The notes beneath the pieces were generated by a model. The model had not been told where the DNA came from. It did no database searches and saw only the letters and a program-made list of their open reading frames with translations. The translations under genes were made by a program, and so were the position numbers. DNA of 64,000 nucleotides from Paralvinella palmiformis (taxonomy: Eukaryota > Annelida > Polychaeta > Terebellida > Alvinellidae): contig JAODUP010000094.1 of NCBI GenBank assembly GCA_025642065.1, positions 470,001 to 534,000 on the forward strand, in the 5' to 3' direction. Positions 35,421 to 47,126 of this stretch are shown here, in pieces. How positions within the stretch are numbered: the stretch's first letter is position 1; every line of letters begins with the position of its first letter.

Positions 35421-35601
35421 GATATAATAAAAAGATATGAAAATAATTTGAAAAAGAAAGACCCCGTTTTTAAGTACGGATTTTGTAACCCCTCCCCCCC
35501 GCCCCCTCATCGTTCTTAAGCTGCAAATAAATTTATACTGACTAATATTTGTTATAAAGCTGTACTATATATGTATATGTGTCTTTGTATGTATACTTGT
35601 G

Positions 35602-35605
<4 letters not shown>

Positions 35606-35665
<60 letters not shown>
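35606..35665. repeat. (TA)n microsatellite
   Basis: About 60 bp of TA. Confidence 0.95.
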
Positions 35666-35667
<2 letters not shown>

Positions 35668-35959
35668 CCACTTGATTGTTATGGAACTGCGACCTTTATG
35701 AGTTCAAACTAATCCATTTTTTTTGGTGAGACCTATCCTATAGTCTATGTTTATTGATATTACAGTGCGTCATTATATGCAAAAGAAGCATTCCGTCTGG
35801 ATCAGATCCTGTATTTCCTTGTAACAAACACGAACATCAAATATAATCATGGCACACTTATTAGTTGAGAATGTTTGGGTTGATTAGGTCCCAAAACCAT
35901 TCGATCAAAGCAAACCTTTAATCTTATCATCGTTCGAAATGGTTAGGCAACTATCTGCT

Positions 35960-36110
35960 GGCGTAGTTGGCCACAGTTCTGTGGCACCCTCGGCCGAGCA
36001 ATGTAAGATGGATGTTTCATCTTTCACTTCGCCTCATTACTTTGGGGGTCGCTTGGTTCATTTAGCACACCATATGCACAGAAGTGGCCATAAAACTGCA
36101 ATATTTATTT
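35960..36110 (+). mobile_element. tRNA-derived SINE, family 1 (3' part)
   Basis: TGTTTCATCTTTCACTTCG, then GGGTCGCTTGGTTCATTTAG and CAGAAGTGGCCATAAAACTG follow the family body. The B box is not visible and the head is decayed or missing. Confidence 0.75.
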
Positions 36111-36298
36111 GTATTATCATTCTAAAAATAAGCGAAACTCTGGTCTACTTCTCTGGTGATGTGATGCTGTTAATGGCAGACATATTCTCCCAGATACAAG
36201 CTCATCATTAAATAATGAGGCGTTATTGAGTGATAGTCTTATTATGTACGCTTGTGCGAACGGTATATAATCAGGCAAAATAATACATATGTCTTTCC

Positions 36299-36303
<5 letters not shown>

Positions 36304-36357
<54 letters not shown>

Positions 36358-36362
36358 ATATA
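36304..36362. repeat. (TA)n microsatellite
   Basis: TA array with one ATTAT break. Confidence 0.95.
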
Positions 36363-37082
36363 ATAAAGCCTAAAGTCTTACATTATATATGTACTTGTTA
36401 ATAATATATACTTATCCATTCCAGGGGTATATTATCTAATGCTGCACATATATCACTACACAGAAAGTAGTTTGTGAAATGGCAGTGAAATTATTTCAGC
36501 GTAAAGTACGTTATGCTCAAACCAGCCGAGAATTTGGTGACCAAAAGGCAGCGGTAGCGAACCTGCCCGGAACCCCAAACGGAATCACTTTATCAACATC
36601 TTTTTCCCATTCGAGCAGAAAGACGGAAAGCCGTTAAAAGGATGATGCGTTTTATACTATGGATGAGGCCGATAATTCTTACGGAGAAAGAACGATTTAT
36701 ATAACAACATCCTATTTTAATAAACATATTCCGTTATCTTCGCGTATTGATTTGATGAGATGAGAACACAATAAACGTTGTCTCCCATTATTTAACCTTG
36801 TTCTAAACATTATTATATTCAACGATTAAGCTTTTTAAACGACCATCCATTCATAAGGAAATAGGTGAGCTTAATGTCATTATTGTATCTGGATACGACT
36901 ATCCTGACTGGGATATGCCCGTTTGATACGATAAGGATCATCCTGTCCGTTCTCATTCCAGCTCTGGAGAGTATCACAACAGTAATTGCTTGATTATATA
37001 CCAAATCGGTGTACGAATGAGTGACACAAACAACCATTATATAAATTAGGCACGAACGACCACAATAAACAACCATAAAAGT
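36363..37082. other. No gene seen
   Basis: Short frames only; no motif recognised on either strand. Confidence 0.4.
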
Positions 37083-37412
37083 CGAGCCGTTATAGAGCAG
37101 TTAGTTAGAGCGTAGGACTCGTTGCCGAACGGTCGCGGGTTCGAGGCTCCGTGAGCTGCAATGCAGTCACCTGGCGACTGGTTCACTCATCCATTAAAAA
37201 CTGAGTACCTGGCAGGACGGGATGTCTATCTGTTTGAGTAACGCTTTGCGCCTATAATGGCATCATTCGTTATATGCTTCCCTGGGAGTTGAGATACATG
37301 CTTGGTGGCACCAGGTCTGAGTCAGGGATAATAATATTGTAAAGCGCCTTAGAGCAGCTTCTAGCTGAATAGGGCGCTATATAAATATCACATATTATTA
37401 TTATTATTATTA
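37083..37412 (+). mobile_element. tRNA-derived SINE, family 3, with L2-type 3' tail
   Basis: The head AGCAGTTAGTTAGAGCGTAGG (A box) and CGCGGGTTCGAGGCTCCG (B box) is tRNA-like with normal box spacing. The body ends GTAAAGCGCCTTAGAGCA ... AGGGCGCTATATAAATATC-(ATT)n. The same end closes the L2-type LINEs at 31.24-31.31 and 33.89-33.95 kb, so this SINE probably used that LINE's machinery. About 330 bp. Confidence 0.85.
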
Positions 37413-37953
37413 ACATCCAGACAAAACAATAATCATATTTATATGAAGATACAATCACTAGAATGTTGAGTTAAATTGAGCTGAAATTACAAATATGGCC
37501 TGTTAAAGAACTGTTAAACAATACAGTTATAGTAAATACGACCACAGCTTCGTTGATGTATCCGTGTTGTTTGCGTGTTGAAGTTAGAAATATTACAGGA
37601 TTTATTAATATTAATATTAATTGTTTTAATTATGTTTTCTACACTTTAGATTATCGAAGAAAGACAATAAGGGATCAATATTAGGTAACAACCCTTATTG
37701 GGGTAGTTTGTCGCTTTACGAGAAGTGACTATAAAGTGAGCTGGCCAGTCGTATAAATAGTCACCGTAACTAGTCACTGTTTGATGGGAATATGAAGCGG
37801 TGTATGAGTAGTCATATTCTAGTCAGACAACTGCTCTCCCAGTTTAATAACTATAATTGACTTAATGGAATTTAACTCCCACAAACAACCTCCCATTAGG
37901 TTTAACACTGAATGGCTATTTACGTCAATAATCGTTATAAATAAAAGCGAATG
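37413..37953. other. No gene seen
   Basis: AT-rich sequence without motifs. Confidence 0.4.
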
Positions 37954-38031
37954 TATGTGTTTGTTTGTGTGTTTGTTTGTGTGTTTGTTTGTGTGTTTGT
38001 TTGTGTGTTTGTTTGTGTGTTTGTTTGTGTG
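37954..38031. repeat. 12-bp minisatellite (TTTGTTTGTGTG)n, ~6 units
   Basis: A regular 12-bp period keeps both strands open: one strand reads a Cys-Leu-Phe-Val repeat, the other a His-Thr-Asn-Lys repeat. The frames are a consequence of the period, not evidence of genes. Confidence 0.95.
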
Positions 38032-38117
38032 CTCGCAAAATAATTCAGACAAAAGAGTCTTAAACCGTGTTGACTATGATATTGGTTGGGACTATTTACT
38101 AAAATCGTTTTTTTAAT

Positions 38118-38210
38118 TATTTTAAACCCTTAGTTATATGGGTCGAAGATTCAAATAGCTCTATGCAGGAGCAACCTTAAAAGTCCGCCGTCAGCACCGA
38201 CCTTAAAGTT
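38118..38210 (+). repeat. Short dispersed repeat shared with 25.66 kb
   Basis: AAACCCTTAGTTATATGGGTCGAAG and the following bases resemble 25663-25740. Class unknown. Confidence 0.45.
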
Positions 38211-38679
38211 TATAATCTATAATTATCAATCATTGTTGACGGGTTTTAGCGCTTCTGTATATCGTCTATAGCAGCCCAGTATTAATTACAGAATAATTTT
38301 ATTAATAAACATAGATAATGCATGGAGAACATAAGAACAGATTAATTACCAGTTCTGTTCCGATTCGTGCCAAATATGCATTATAGATCGTTTCAGGTAA
38401 ATAACTCGTTTGTCGTATATATAAAAAAAGGTCTCAGTCTTTAAGGACTATAACTGATCGAAAAATGATTTGTTGGGGACAATACCTTCGAAAATAACGG
38501 GATGCTATCAGAGAGTGTCTATATTGTTATCTGGTCTTGAGATTACTGTATCATCACTCGTCGGAAATGAGCTAGTTTTTGGCAACATAGTCGTGCATAA
38601 GTTAGTTACAATTCACTCACTGAACGCTGTCTAATCGACATTCTAATGGTGAGGGGGAGAAGTCCAGCCAGATCAGCAT

Positions 38680-38750
38680 TTATGTGTGTATGTATGTGTG
38701 TTTCTATGTATGTGTGTTTCTATGTATGCGTGCGTGCGTGCGTGCGTGTG

Positions 38751-38799
<49 letters not shown>

Positions 38800-38801
38800 T
38801 G
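38680..38801. repeat. GTAT/GTTTC and (TGCG)n tetranucleotide array
   Basis: (TGCG)n at 38727-38800 gives long frames on both strands (VRACVRAC / ARTHARTH); not genes. Confidence 0.95.
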
Positions 38802-38833
38802 GCAAATAACACTAGGTACCCAAATAATGAAAT

Positions 38834-38955
38834 CTAAAACTTCATTCCTCAGCACTGGCAGAACAAGTTATACAATTAGGTCAAAGGTTAAGTAAATTAG
38901 GAAAAAATACAGCTCCTCTAGGTTCGGAGGTTTCGATTTGGTCCACTATAGTGCA
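38834..38955 (+). repeat. Microsatellite-anchored dispersed repeat (type 2), copy 1
   Basis: TAAAACTTCATTCCTCAG through ACAGCTCCTCTAGGTTCGG to TTTCGATTTGGTCCAC matches 49088-49190. Both copies follow a long microsatellite. Confidence 0.7.
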
Positions 38956-39000
38956 TTGTATCTATCTCTTGATCAATCAATTAATCAATAGATTAATCAC

Positions 39001-39087
39001 TCACTCACTGACTGATTCACTGACTCACTGATTCGCTCACTGACTCTCTGACTCACTGACTGACTGACTGACTCACTCACTCACTAA
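39001..39087. repeat. ACTC/ACTG tetranucleotide array
   Basis: Degenerate ACTC, ACTG and ATTC units. Confidence 0.9.
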
Positions 39088-39099
39088 CTCACTGGATGA

Positions 39100-39405
39100 A
39101 CATTCCCCCTCGTGTACTTATATTTAAACCGTTTTATTTCACTTTCAGTGGAGTATATTTTTCTGACGTCATCTTTGTTTATTTGCCGATTTCGTTTTTT
39201 CTGCTCGTTAGTTTCGTTCTCTTTCTTGTACGTTTTCTTATTGATTTTTATTTGTCATAAATAATTTATTTAGATCACGAGTTTATTTTCCTGATGGTTT
39301 GTTTGTTTGTTTGTTTGTTTGTTTGTTTGTTTATTCTCGTCGTTAATTTCTTTGTCTATTCTGTTTGTTTGTATATTTGGTTACTATCTTCAATGGCATT
39401 CTTTA
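39100..39405. other. T-rich tract with (TTTG)n, no gene
   Basis: (TTTG)n at 39299-39333 within T-rich sequence. Confidence 0.6.
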
Positions 39406-39612
39406 TATTGTCTACTTTTCGTCTTTATATTTATTTTAAGGTAGATATAGATCAGCTCCTTGTTGATAGAGATTAAGTTAATGTCTAATCAGAGTGAAAA
39501 GTTATGTCTGTTATTGTCTTTCGGCGCATCAACATATATATGTCTATCTATCTATATATCTATGTATCTATATATCTATATATCTATCTATCTATCTATA
39601 TATCTATATATA

Positions 39613-39653
<41 letters not shown>

Positions 39654-39660
39654 CTATTGT
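39406..39660 (+). repeat. Microsatellite-anchored dispersed repeat, copy 2, with its array
   Basis: 39406-39510 is nearly identical to 8843-8950. It is followed by TATC/TATA (39542-39610) and TG (39612-39654) arrays in the same order as at 8.95-9.13 kb. Confidence 0.8.
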
Positions 39661-40268
39661 GCCTTTTTACCATCTAAACACATCACATTATTGAAATATG
39701 AATTGTATTTCGTTCGAGAGAAGCCTAGAAAGTAAATGACATAGTAATATGTTTGAGAGAACCATCTTAATATGTAGACAATATTATAGTTACAGTCACC
39801 CATCATTTGTATCTATCATTGTTATATACATATAATTATACTGAAATGTAGGTATATTAATGTGTTATCCTAATATTAGGTAGGTGCCTGATAATAATAG
39901 GGATTATAAATTTCGTAATATAAATCTGTTATTATTGTTGTTGTTATTGTTGTTGTTATTGTTGTTGTTATTGTTCTTAGTATGATAGACGTGGCGCTAC
40001 TTTATACTAAGACAACAATATAGAGGAAATATTGGAGATAAACTATAATGCTGTTAATGAGCCGTTTATTTAGCTTTGAGAGTAGCCTAAACACACAACA
40101 CCTGTACTTACTGACTTTTGTTTTAATTTGCTAAAATATTAATCCACCTCTTGTTTACGTTAATTATATCTTGTCATTATACCTAGCATATCAACTGCCT
40201 AATATTCCTCATTAGTATCTTCTATTGGCGTTTTCTCGACTCCTGATGGCTGCATTAATAATCCTTCG
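39661..40268. other. No gene; (TTG/TTA) tract
   Basis: TTATTGTTG repeats at 39930-39975; otherwise nothing recognised. Confidence 0.45.
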
Positions 40269-40418
40269 CCGGCGCCTCCGTGATCTGGCTCGTAGCGCGT
40301 TCGACCACAGATCACTATCACCTGAGTTCGAATATCGGCGTGGGCATATCTGAACGGTGTTTCATCTTTGACCTACCATGTGCACAAAAGTGGCCGTAAA
40401 ACATCAATCAATAATAAT
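40269..40418 (+). mobile_element. tRNA-derived SINE, family 1, with internal deletion
   Basis: Head CCGGCGCCTCCGTGATCTGG, B box GAGTTCGAATATCGGC, then GTTTCATCTTTGAC joins directly to CTACCATGTGCACAAAAG and the 3' end GTGGCCGTAAAACATCAAT. The middle ~50 bp found in the full-length copy is absent. Confidence 0.88.
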
Positions 40419-40893
40419 CCTTCACTGACTTATAGCCTTTAATCAGGCAGGTTACTACATATTGATGTAGTAATATTTTCCTCCGACCTTAATGGAGATG
40501 TTTACTCAGGGGATATCGTTTCACATCATCAACATTTAGTTAGTTTGGCTTCGATATGCATCAGTGATTTATTTTCCTATCAAAGAAATGCTATATGATT
40601 CTGAACTTTGACCGGCTCTCTGACCTGAATATTTCTCGGCTAGTTCAACTATTGGTTAGATTACTCAATTGAAACTAGTATACGTTATGTACTACTATAT
40701 ATACCTTAGATTTAATTTCTATTTGGATGTAATTGATTAGCTTTGGTTATTTTATTTTTTGTTGTTGTTGTTTTCATTTGACGTCCTATATTATCGCTAA
40801 CTCTGGCGTTTCCATAAAAAAAATCAGTTTATATATAAGTATAAATGACCAAAGGTTGCCAGCATCGTTGTTGCTGCAAACCAAATATCTTCC

Positions 40894-40901
<8 letters not shown>

Positions 40902-40946
<45 letters not shown>

Positions 40947-41112
40947 CATATATTTATAAACAATTATTAAATTCAGATCAGTTGTTTTACTTTCGATCCC
41001 ATGGTTGTGCTAAAGACATATATTTATCGTTGCGTCCATATAGTGGAAAGCATCCAAAACAGATTGGGTCTAATGCAAGTAATTTTATCACTGTGGCAAT
41101 ACACCGTCTAAT

Positions 41113-41157
<45 letters not shown>

Positions 41158-41172
41158 ATATATATATATATA
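40902..41172. repeat. Two (TA)n arrays with unique spacer
   Basis: TA at 40902-40943 and 41117-41172. The spacer has an open frame on both strands but no recognisable domain. Confidence 0.93.
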
Positions 41173-41385
41173 ATGTATATTAAAAGTATATCCTTTACCT
41201 TTTGAAAACAATTAACTGACTTTGTACAGGACAATTGACGAGGAATGAGCTTTTCTCGCGGATATGATGATCTCGTCTCTAATTTTTCCATGATAATACA
41301 TTGGGGGGGGGGACCTAGTAGACGAACATGAAGCTCAAAGGACAAAGGAGATGCCAAGAAGATGAATACTTCCATGGTACAGTAA

Positions 41386-41386
<1 letters not shown>

Positions 41387-41423
<37 letters not shown>

Positions 41424-41452
41424 TACTAATAATAATAATAATAAAAATAATA
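41387..41452. repeat. (TAC)n-(TAA)n trinucleotide tract
   Basis: On the minus strand this is the TTA-type tail of the following LINE, then a TAG block. Confidence 0.9.
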
Positions 41453-42812
41453 ATTATATTTTATCAAATGCTCCTACTAGCAGGAACCATTCAAAGGCAC
41501 TGTACAATTAATAGATAACATGATAATAATCTAAATAATGTATGTAAAAAGGACACTGAATGGCCTAAATTGTACCGATGTGTCGTTAAACAACATTCAC
41601 CCATCATCTGTGAACACCCTATAAGAGATTTTTTAAATAAGTATATTTTATCTGTGAAAGCAACCTTGAACAGGTGAGCTTTTAGAACAGATTAAATTTT
41701 AAAAGAGACGACGCATTTCTAATATTTGCTGGCAACCTATTCCATAAAGTGGGGGCTGCAACATTAAAAGCAGAATTACCATATGACTTTAGCCGAGACA
41801 CAGGCACCTGCAATAGTATATGACTGGATGACCTGAGTTCTCGGGATGACTTTCTATTGGATACCAATTCATACAGGTATTCAGGTACCATATCATTAAT
41901 AGATTTATAAGTTATTGAAATGGATACGCTGTCTAACAGGTAGCCAATGTAGTTTTTGAAGAATTGGGGTGATATGATCATATTTTCTAGTATTTGTTAC
42001 TATGCGAGCTGCACTATTCTGAATTCGCTGAAGGCGATTAATGTTATAATCAGATATGCCATATAACAGGAGTTACAATAGTCTATATGATATGTAACAA
42101 AGGGATGAACTACAGTTACAAGTGCTTCTTGTGTCAAGAATGCTTTTAAACAGTTGATGTTCTTAAGATGGTAGTAGGCAGCTCGGCATACTGATGTAAC
42201 ATGTTCATACATGTTAATACATTGGTAAAAAATAACCCCTAGATTTTTTACTGCCCCATTAGGAGTAATCGAAGATGCACCCATCTGTAATGCTGGTGTC
42301 TTTAGGGATTTAACACAATGTGGTGATGCCAAATATAAAATATTTGTTTTATTATGATTTAGTTTTAGAAGATTTTTAGTCATCCATAGCCGAATATCGG
42401 CAATACAATGTTCTAAATTCTTCAAGGAAGAGGAGCATTTTAACTCATTGTCAGGATCCAGTGATATATACAGCTGTGTGTCATCAGCATACAAGTGATA
42501 TTTAACCCCATATCGCTGCGCAATGATCCCAAGAGGACGGGTATACATTGTGAAAACCAGAGGGACCAAGAACTGAACTCTGGTACACCAGATAACAAAA
42601 ACTGAATGTCAGATAAAATACCATGAACAGACACTCTCTTGGATCTAAGCCATTCAAGTACTTTACCTGGCAGAACAAACATGTCTTACAACCTAGAGAA
42701 AAGTACATTATGGTCAACTGTATCGTATGCGGTAGACAGGTCCAGAAGAACAAGTATTACTGGCTTACCTTGATCAGTTGACATCATAATAACACTTTTT
42801 ACCCGAACCAAG
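41450..42812 (-). pseudogene. L2/CR1-type LINE, RT to 3' end, frameshifted
   Basis: Minus strand. STDQGKPVILVLLDLS-AYDTVDH (about 42790-42720) holds the first Asp, and a stop follows shortly after FSRL. GVP / QSSVLGP / VPLVF occur in three different frames within about 30 bp (42590-42550), so at least two indels lie in this short stretch. KYHLYADDTQLY (about 42503-42468) has the catalytic pair intact. WMTKNLLKLNHNKT follows, then AFNVAAPTLWNRLP and LKFNLF near 41.69-41.78 kb. The 3' end lies in a TTA-rich tail near 41450. It would have encoded RT for target-primed reverse transcription; now inactive. Confidence 0.88.
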
Positions 42813-42919
42813 AATGTTTCAGTGCTGTAGAATATACAGGATGACAAGTGACGTAGAATATATTTTAAAGTGATTAGGACCAGTTGGTCTATTCGTAATA
42901 AAATGTTCCAGACCAGTAA

Positions 42920-43080
42920 AATAGCGTTCCCGTCGGACAGTGATTAGATCAGAGGGCTGCAAATTCCCAAGTTGTGTGTTCGAATCCGATTCAGGTGTGA
43001 CCACCGCCGAGGCAACAATGATGTCGGAATTGAGAAAAAGTCCTGTAAAAGTCGTAGCGCAAATAAAGAAAGTCTGGGCG
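42920..43080 (+). mobile_element. tRNA-derived SINE head (relic)
   Basis: CGGACAGTGATTAGATCAGA (A-box-like) and GTGTGTTCGAATCCGATTC (clear B box) with near-normal spacing. The downstream body resembles no other SINE here. A tRNA pseudogene is possible. Confidence 0.5.
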
Positions 43081-43195
43081 CAGAATTAATTTAAAATCAA
43101 TGAAAATGTTAATCTTCAGTGTACTGTAAACATATCAACCATTTCTATCAGCAACGAATACTTAATTCGAATTTATATCTTCATTAGCAGAGAAT

Positions 43196-43257
43196 GTGTG
43201 TGTGTATTTGTGTGTGTGTGTGTGTGTATGTATGTGGGTGTGTGTGTGTGTGTTTGT
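43196..43257. repeat. (TG)n microsatellite
   Basis: Imperfect TG array. Confidence 0.93.
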
Positions 43258-44095
43258 TCTCTATTGATGAATAAGGCATATACAACACAATGATATATCT
43301 TACTTTAAACCTCTATAATCAGGTCAGTTTATCACTTGACTGATGATATAGATGGCCTATAATTATATTGTTTTCAGCCACAGTTTCGCAGATTTGTTGA
43401 CGTAGTTCTTAACAGTGAATCTTAACAAACCGAACTGAAACGATTTGACTTGTATAAATCTTTCTAATTGTGGATAAATTATACAATCGGTATTTCAATG
43501 TTTAAATCAATATAAATGGATCATACTATTCGGTAACTGGTTTATCACTTTAACAAGTGATCAAGCCACACGATAGCATGATGTGAGCTTTCAGATAACA
43601 CTTGACTGTATGGTGGGTGATAAAATGGCACAGGGCGATAATAGCCACATTTCAGCCAGAAATCCAGTATCCAGATGTATTAACGGTAATTGTTTTAGCA
43701 TCATCAACCCCACATATAGACTTTCGATGTGCCTAAAATGGTTGGTAATATATGAAGCTCGTGCGGCATAAATCGTAATCTTTCGTTCTAAGTTTTGCGG
43801 CTTCCCTATATTGCTACCAATGGCTTGGAACAGTCAATTTTAATTACAACACACCTGAAGCAGTTAGCTTCGGTAATATACTGGAACATATGTCCAGGTT
43901 AATTCCTAGTTTCGGTCGACTTCGTGCCAGGTGTAATACGTATTAGTCAGTTTAAATTGTTAGATTATTTATCGTGTCCAGGATACTTTTATCTATTTAT
44001 CGGATATATAAAATGACTGACCGTCTTTGATCGACGCCTAGCAACGCCTCGTTATGGGAAATCCCTCTTAATATTATTGACTTATTAACACAGAT
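43258..44095. other. No gene; one dispersed repeat
   Basis: 43609-43672 resembles 22842-22905; nothing else recognised. Confidence 0.4.
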
Positions 44096-44190
44096 GAGTA
44101 TGATTGATGTTCTCCGATCACTTTTGCGTATGTGGTAGGCTAAATGGGCCGAGCGAACCCCAAAGGTAATTAAGCGACTACTACCGCACG
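44096..44190 (-). mobile_element. tRNA-derived SINE, family 1 (fragment)
   Basis: ATGATTGATGTTCTCCGATC, then GTAGGCTAAATGGGCCGAGC and AAGGTAATTAAGCGAC on the plus strand; the head region is scrambled (CTACTACCGCACGAATCGA). Confidence 0.75.
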
Positions 44191-44624
44191 AATCGAAACA
44201 AAGTGATGACGTTTTGGTTTGTCATAAGATAGTCCATTTTTAATCAGTTAGCCAAACACATATTATCTACGTATAATATCTACTAATATCTACTATCTAA
44301 TGACCTCTTAGAATCTATTCATTCATTTATCGCTTGCTATATCCAAATAACATAAGAAACACAAACACTGATTGTTTTAAAGTTTATTCTCCGGGTTATA
44401 TGGCATATCTGATTATCACATTAATCGCCTTCAACGAATTCACAATAGCGCAGCTCATAAAGTGACAAATACTCGAAAATATGATAACATCACCCCTACT
44501 ATCCCAAAACTACATTAACTACCTGATTGTGACTAACTGACCGAAATGGCAGTTATTTCACGTGGCTTACCTACCTGAAATGAGGCAGACGCATTTAGTC
44601 CGTAGTTTAGAGCTTCACCACCGG

Positions 44625-44815
44625 GACTAATTATAAATAAATTTAGAATTTACGATATGTGGCGGAGAAAACCTCGCCAGTTGCCTGGTTGGATGAACAA
44701 ATCCTCTTACTATACTGCCACGGCTCGGATTGAAATCTCCGACTTCCCGCACATTATGACCATGAGTAAGAAAGTCCCACACTCTTACCAACTATGGCTA
44801 TAGAGGCAATATTAT
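44625..44815 (-). mobile_element. tRNA-derived SINE, family 2
   Basis: Minus-strand reading GCCATAGTTGGTAAGAGTGTG (A box), GAAGTCGGAGATTTCAATCCG (B box), GTGGCAGTATAGTAAG, AACTGGCGAGGTTTTCTCC and AAATTCTAAATTTATTTA. It aligns end to end with 58830-59025 on the plus strand. Confidence 0.8.
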
Positions 44816-44999
44816 ACTGGAACCTGTATGTTAATTTTTATTGTTAGTTTCCTTGCTTCTTTTCACTCTTTCTTTTTGTTTTGACCTGTTCTTTGTTGGG
44901 GTGTTTCTGTTCTTTGTTCATTTGGTGTGTTTTCTTTTTGGTGATTTTTAAAAACTTTCTGGCTCTAGTTTATATATGGGTCAAATTAATGCGAAAAAT

Positions 45000-45270
45000 G
45001 TAAAGGTCAGCTTCATAATGACATTTCTTATGGTCTTTGTTTAAGCAAATAAGGACGAACGTCTAAGCTAGCTCTGAGACGTAAATATAAATAAAGATAA
45101 CAACTATCTAGAGATAAAGACAAGAGAACATCGCGTACAAGAAATTAGAGGTAATTAGTTCTTGTTTAGAAACACATCATTCATACAGGGTCAAATTAGT
45201 ACATTGATATTGGTATAACAATCCTTTTGTAGACAGCGTATGTTTTGGTTCGGAGAATGGCTAGAGTGAG
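45000..45270 (+). repeat. Diverged relative of the 32.43-32.70 kb block
   Basis: TTCATAATGACATTTCTTATGG, AATATAAATAAAGATAACAAC, TATCTAGAGATAA and GGAGAATGGCTAGAGTGAG align in order with the candidate promoter/exon block. CRE and E-box are not conserved here. Confidence 0.5.
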
Positions 45271-45426
45271 TAAGAAAGGGAGTGAGTCGGGAGTGGTGAA
45301 TAGGTGGAAAGATCAGTGTGTCATCAGGTGAGATGATGAGTGATGAGATTTATCTTCTTACCACTTAACTATGCCTAAAAACAATTTCCCATCACATTCT
45401 GAAACCTATGCCAATGCTAAACACCC

Positions 45427-45684
45427 ACTAACTCACTGACTCACTGACTGACTGGCGCACTGACTGACTGACTGACTGACTGACTGACTGACTGACTCAC
45501 TCACTCACTCACTCACCACTCACTCACTCACTCACTCACTTACTCACTCTCTTACTCACTCACCGACTTACTCACTCACTCAACTCACTCACTCACTCAA
45601 CTCACTTACCCACTCACTCACTCACCGACTTACTCACTCACTCAACTCACTTACCCTCTCACTCACTCACTCACTCACTCACCA
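45427..45684. repeat. (ACTG/ACTC)n array, ~260 bp
   Basis: A tetranucleotide array with ACTG units first and mostly ACTC units later, including repeated higher-order blocks (ACCGACTTACTCACTC occurs twice). Confidence 0.95.
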
Positions 45685-45907
45685 AGAAAAGATGGATGGA
45701 TAGATGTCACTTTACAACACATTGGCATATATTAGTCCATTCGGTTACTAACAAGAAAGTAAGCCACTGAAACACTAACAAGACACAAAATAACATTATA
45801 AACTTATATTTTGTTGTTACCATGTTGGATCTAAACAAATAAAGGTCCACAGGATTGTTATTTTATGTCCTTCATAAATAAATGTGGTCTGTGTCCGAAA
45901 TGCCACC

Positions 45908-45925
45908 AGTGTGTGTGTGTGTGTG

Positions 45926-45969
<44 letters not shown>

Positions 45970-45980
45970 TGTGTGTGTCT
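45908..45980. repeat. (TG)n microsatellite
   Basis: TG array with single interruptions. Confidence 0.95.
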
Positions 45981-46184
45981 ATTTGCCTGTATTTCTGTCT
46001 ATAGGTAATACCTGTAGGTGTGTTTTGTTATCTGGGGTGTTATTGTGTGAAAAGATACTTGGATACATCATTTTAGTGAAATATTACTTTTCTTCGGTTT
46101 GATGGACCCATTGAAGGTTGATGACCTAAAACAAAGTTCTGGTTATATTGTTTATACGTTTGATACATTATTATTGTATACAAA

Positions 46185-46309
46185 CAAACAAACAAACAAA
46201 CAAACACACACAGGTGCGCGCGTAGGAACCCACAAACACATAACTGTATATTTTCCGTTTTTCTAAATTGCATGGAATGAAAAATAACCTCGATACATAA
46301 GAACATTGA

Positions 46310-46340
<31 letters not shown>

Positions 46341-46389
46341 TTACTCACTTACTTATACATATTTATTTAGTAACGCACAACTATATATC

Positions 46390-46457
<68 letters not shown>
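46185..46457. repeat. (CAAA)n, (ATAC)n and (TA)n cluster
   Basis: CAAA at 46185-46207, ATAC at 46312-46339 and TA at 46398-46457, separated by unique sequence. Confidence 0.93.
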
Positions 46458-46461
<4 letters not shown>

Positions 46462-47123
46462 ACACACACAGTAATACGAGATATGGTTATCTGAGAAGAA
46501 TTAACAAGAAAGACAACAAACAAACAAATACAATTGATTTTATGCGCCATAAAATTAATTTAAAAATACCAACAATACCCAGATAACTGACAAATTGAAT
46601 GACCCTGTCCACAGCAACAACACCACAACATGTCATCAACCCTACTCAGATAACAACAACAACAGACACACAGCGTTAATGGCCCACGATAAATCAACAA
46701 CATATATGATATTATTCGCCATGAGGCAATTCTGGCAGTCGACGTAAATTTCTCCAGGTGTTTAATTACAAAAAGCGCTATTATTTACCTGAACAAGTAA
46801 TTACAATTGGCGGTTTTGCGGGCAGCCACCACGTGACAATCTATTTCACTCCATTGTTATCTGAGAAGGATATGGGAGAGGGTGGAGTGGGGGATGGTCG
46901 GGTGGAGCTATTGTATCCGGTCTCTCGGTCTCTATCGAGTCCCGTTTGGATCGCATTCCACTTCGAAATGAGTTGAAGTCTTAGAAAGGAGTCGAGATCG
47001 TCTTGTCGGGTTTCACGCGATCCGACCAATGAATCCTGAATGAAAAGTCAAATGACGTCGATCTGTATACGCTGTTACTAGTACATATATGAATAGATTA
47101 TATGTATGGTGAACATGGGTTAG

Positions 47124-47126
<3 letters not shown>
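46458..47126. other. No gene; ACAACA-rich stretch
   Basis: ACAACAACA-rich 46610-46700; a more GC-rich patch at 46860-47030 is open on both strands with no recognisable domain. Confidence 0.4.

Noticed and set aside
37865..38116. Overlapping frames on both strands with regular CLFV / HTNK peptide repeats
   Set aside because: A direct consequence of a 12-bp minisatellite whose period is a multiple of three; no start context, no conserved flank.
42920..43000. Possible functional tRNA gene
   Set aside because: The B box is good, but I could not pair acceptor and anticodon stems convincingly; called as SINE/tRNA relic.
45427..45684. CRISPR-like regular repeat array
   Set aside because: Tetranucleotide simple repeats with no unique spacers in a eukaryotic context.
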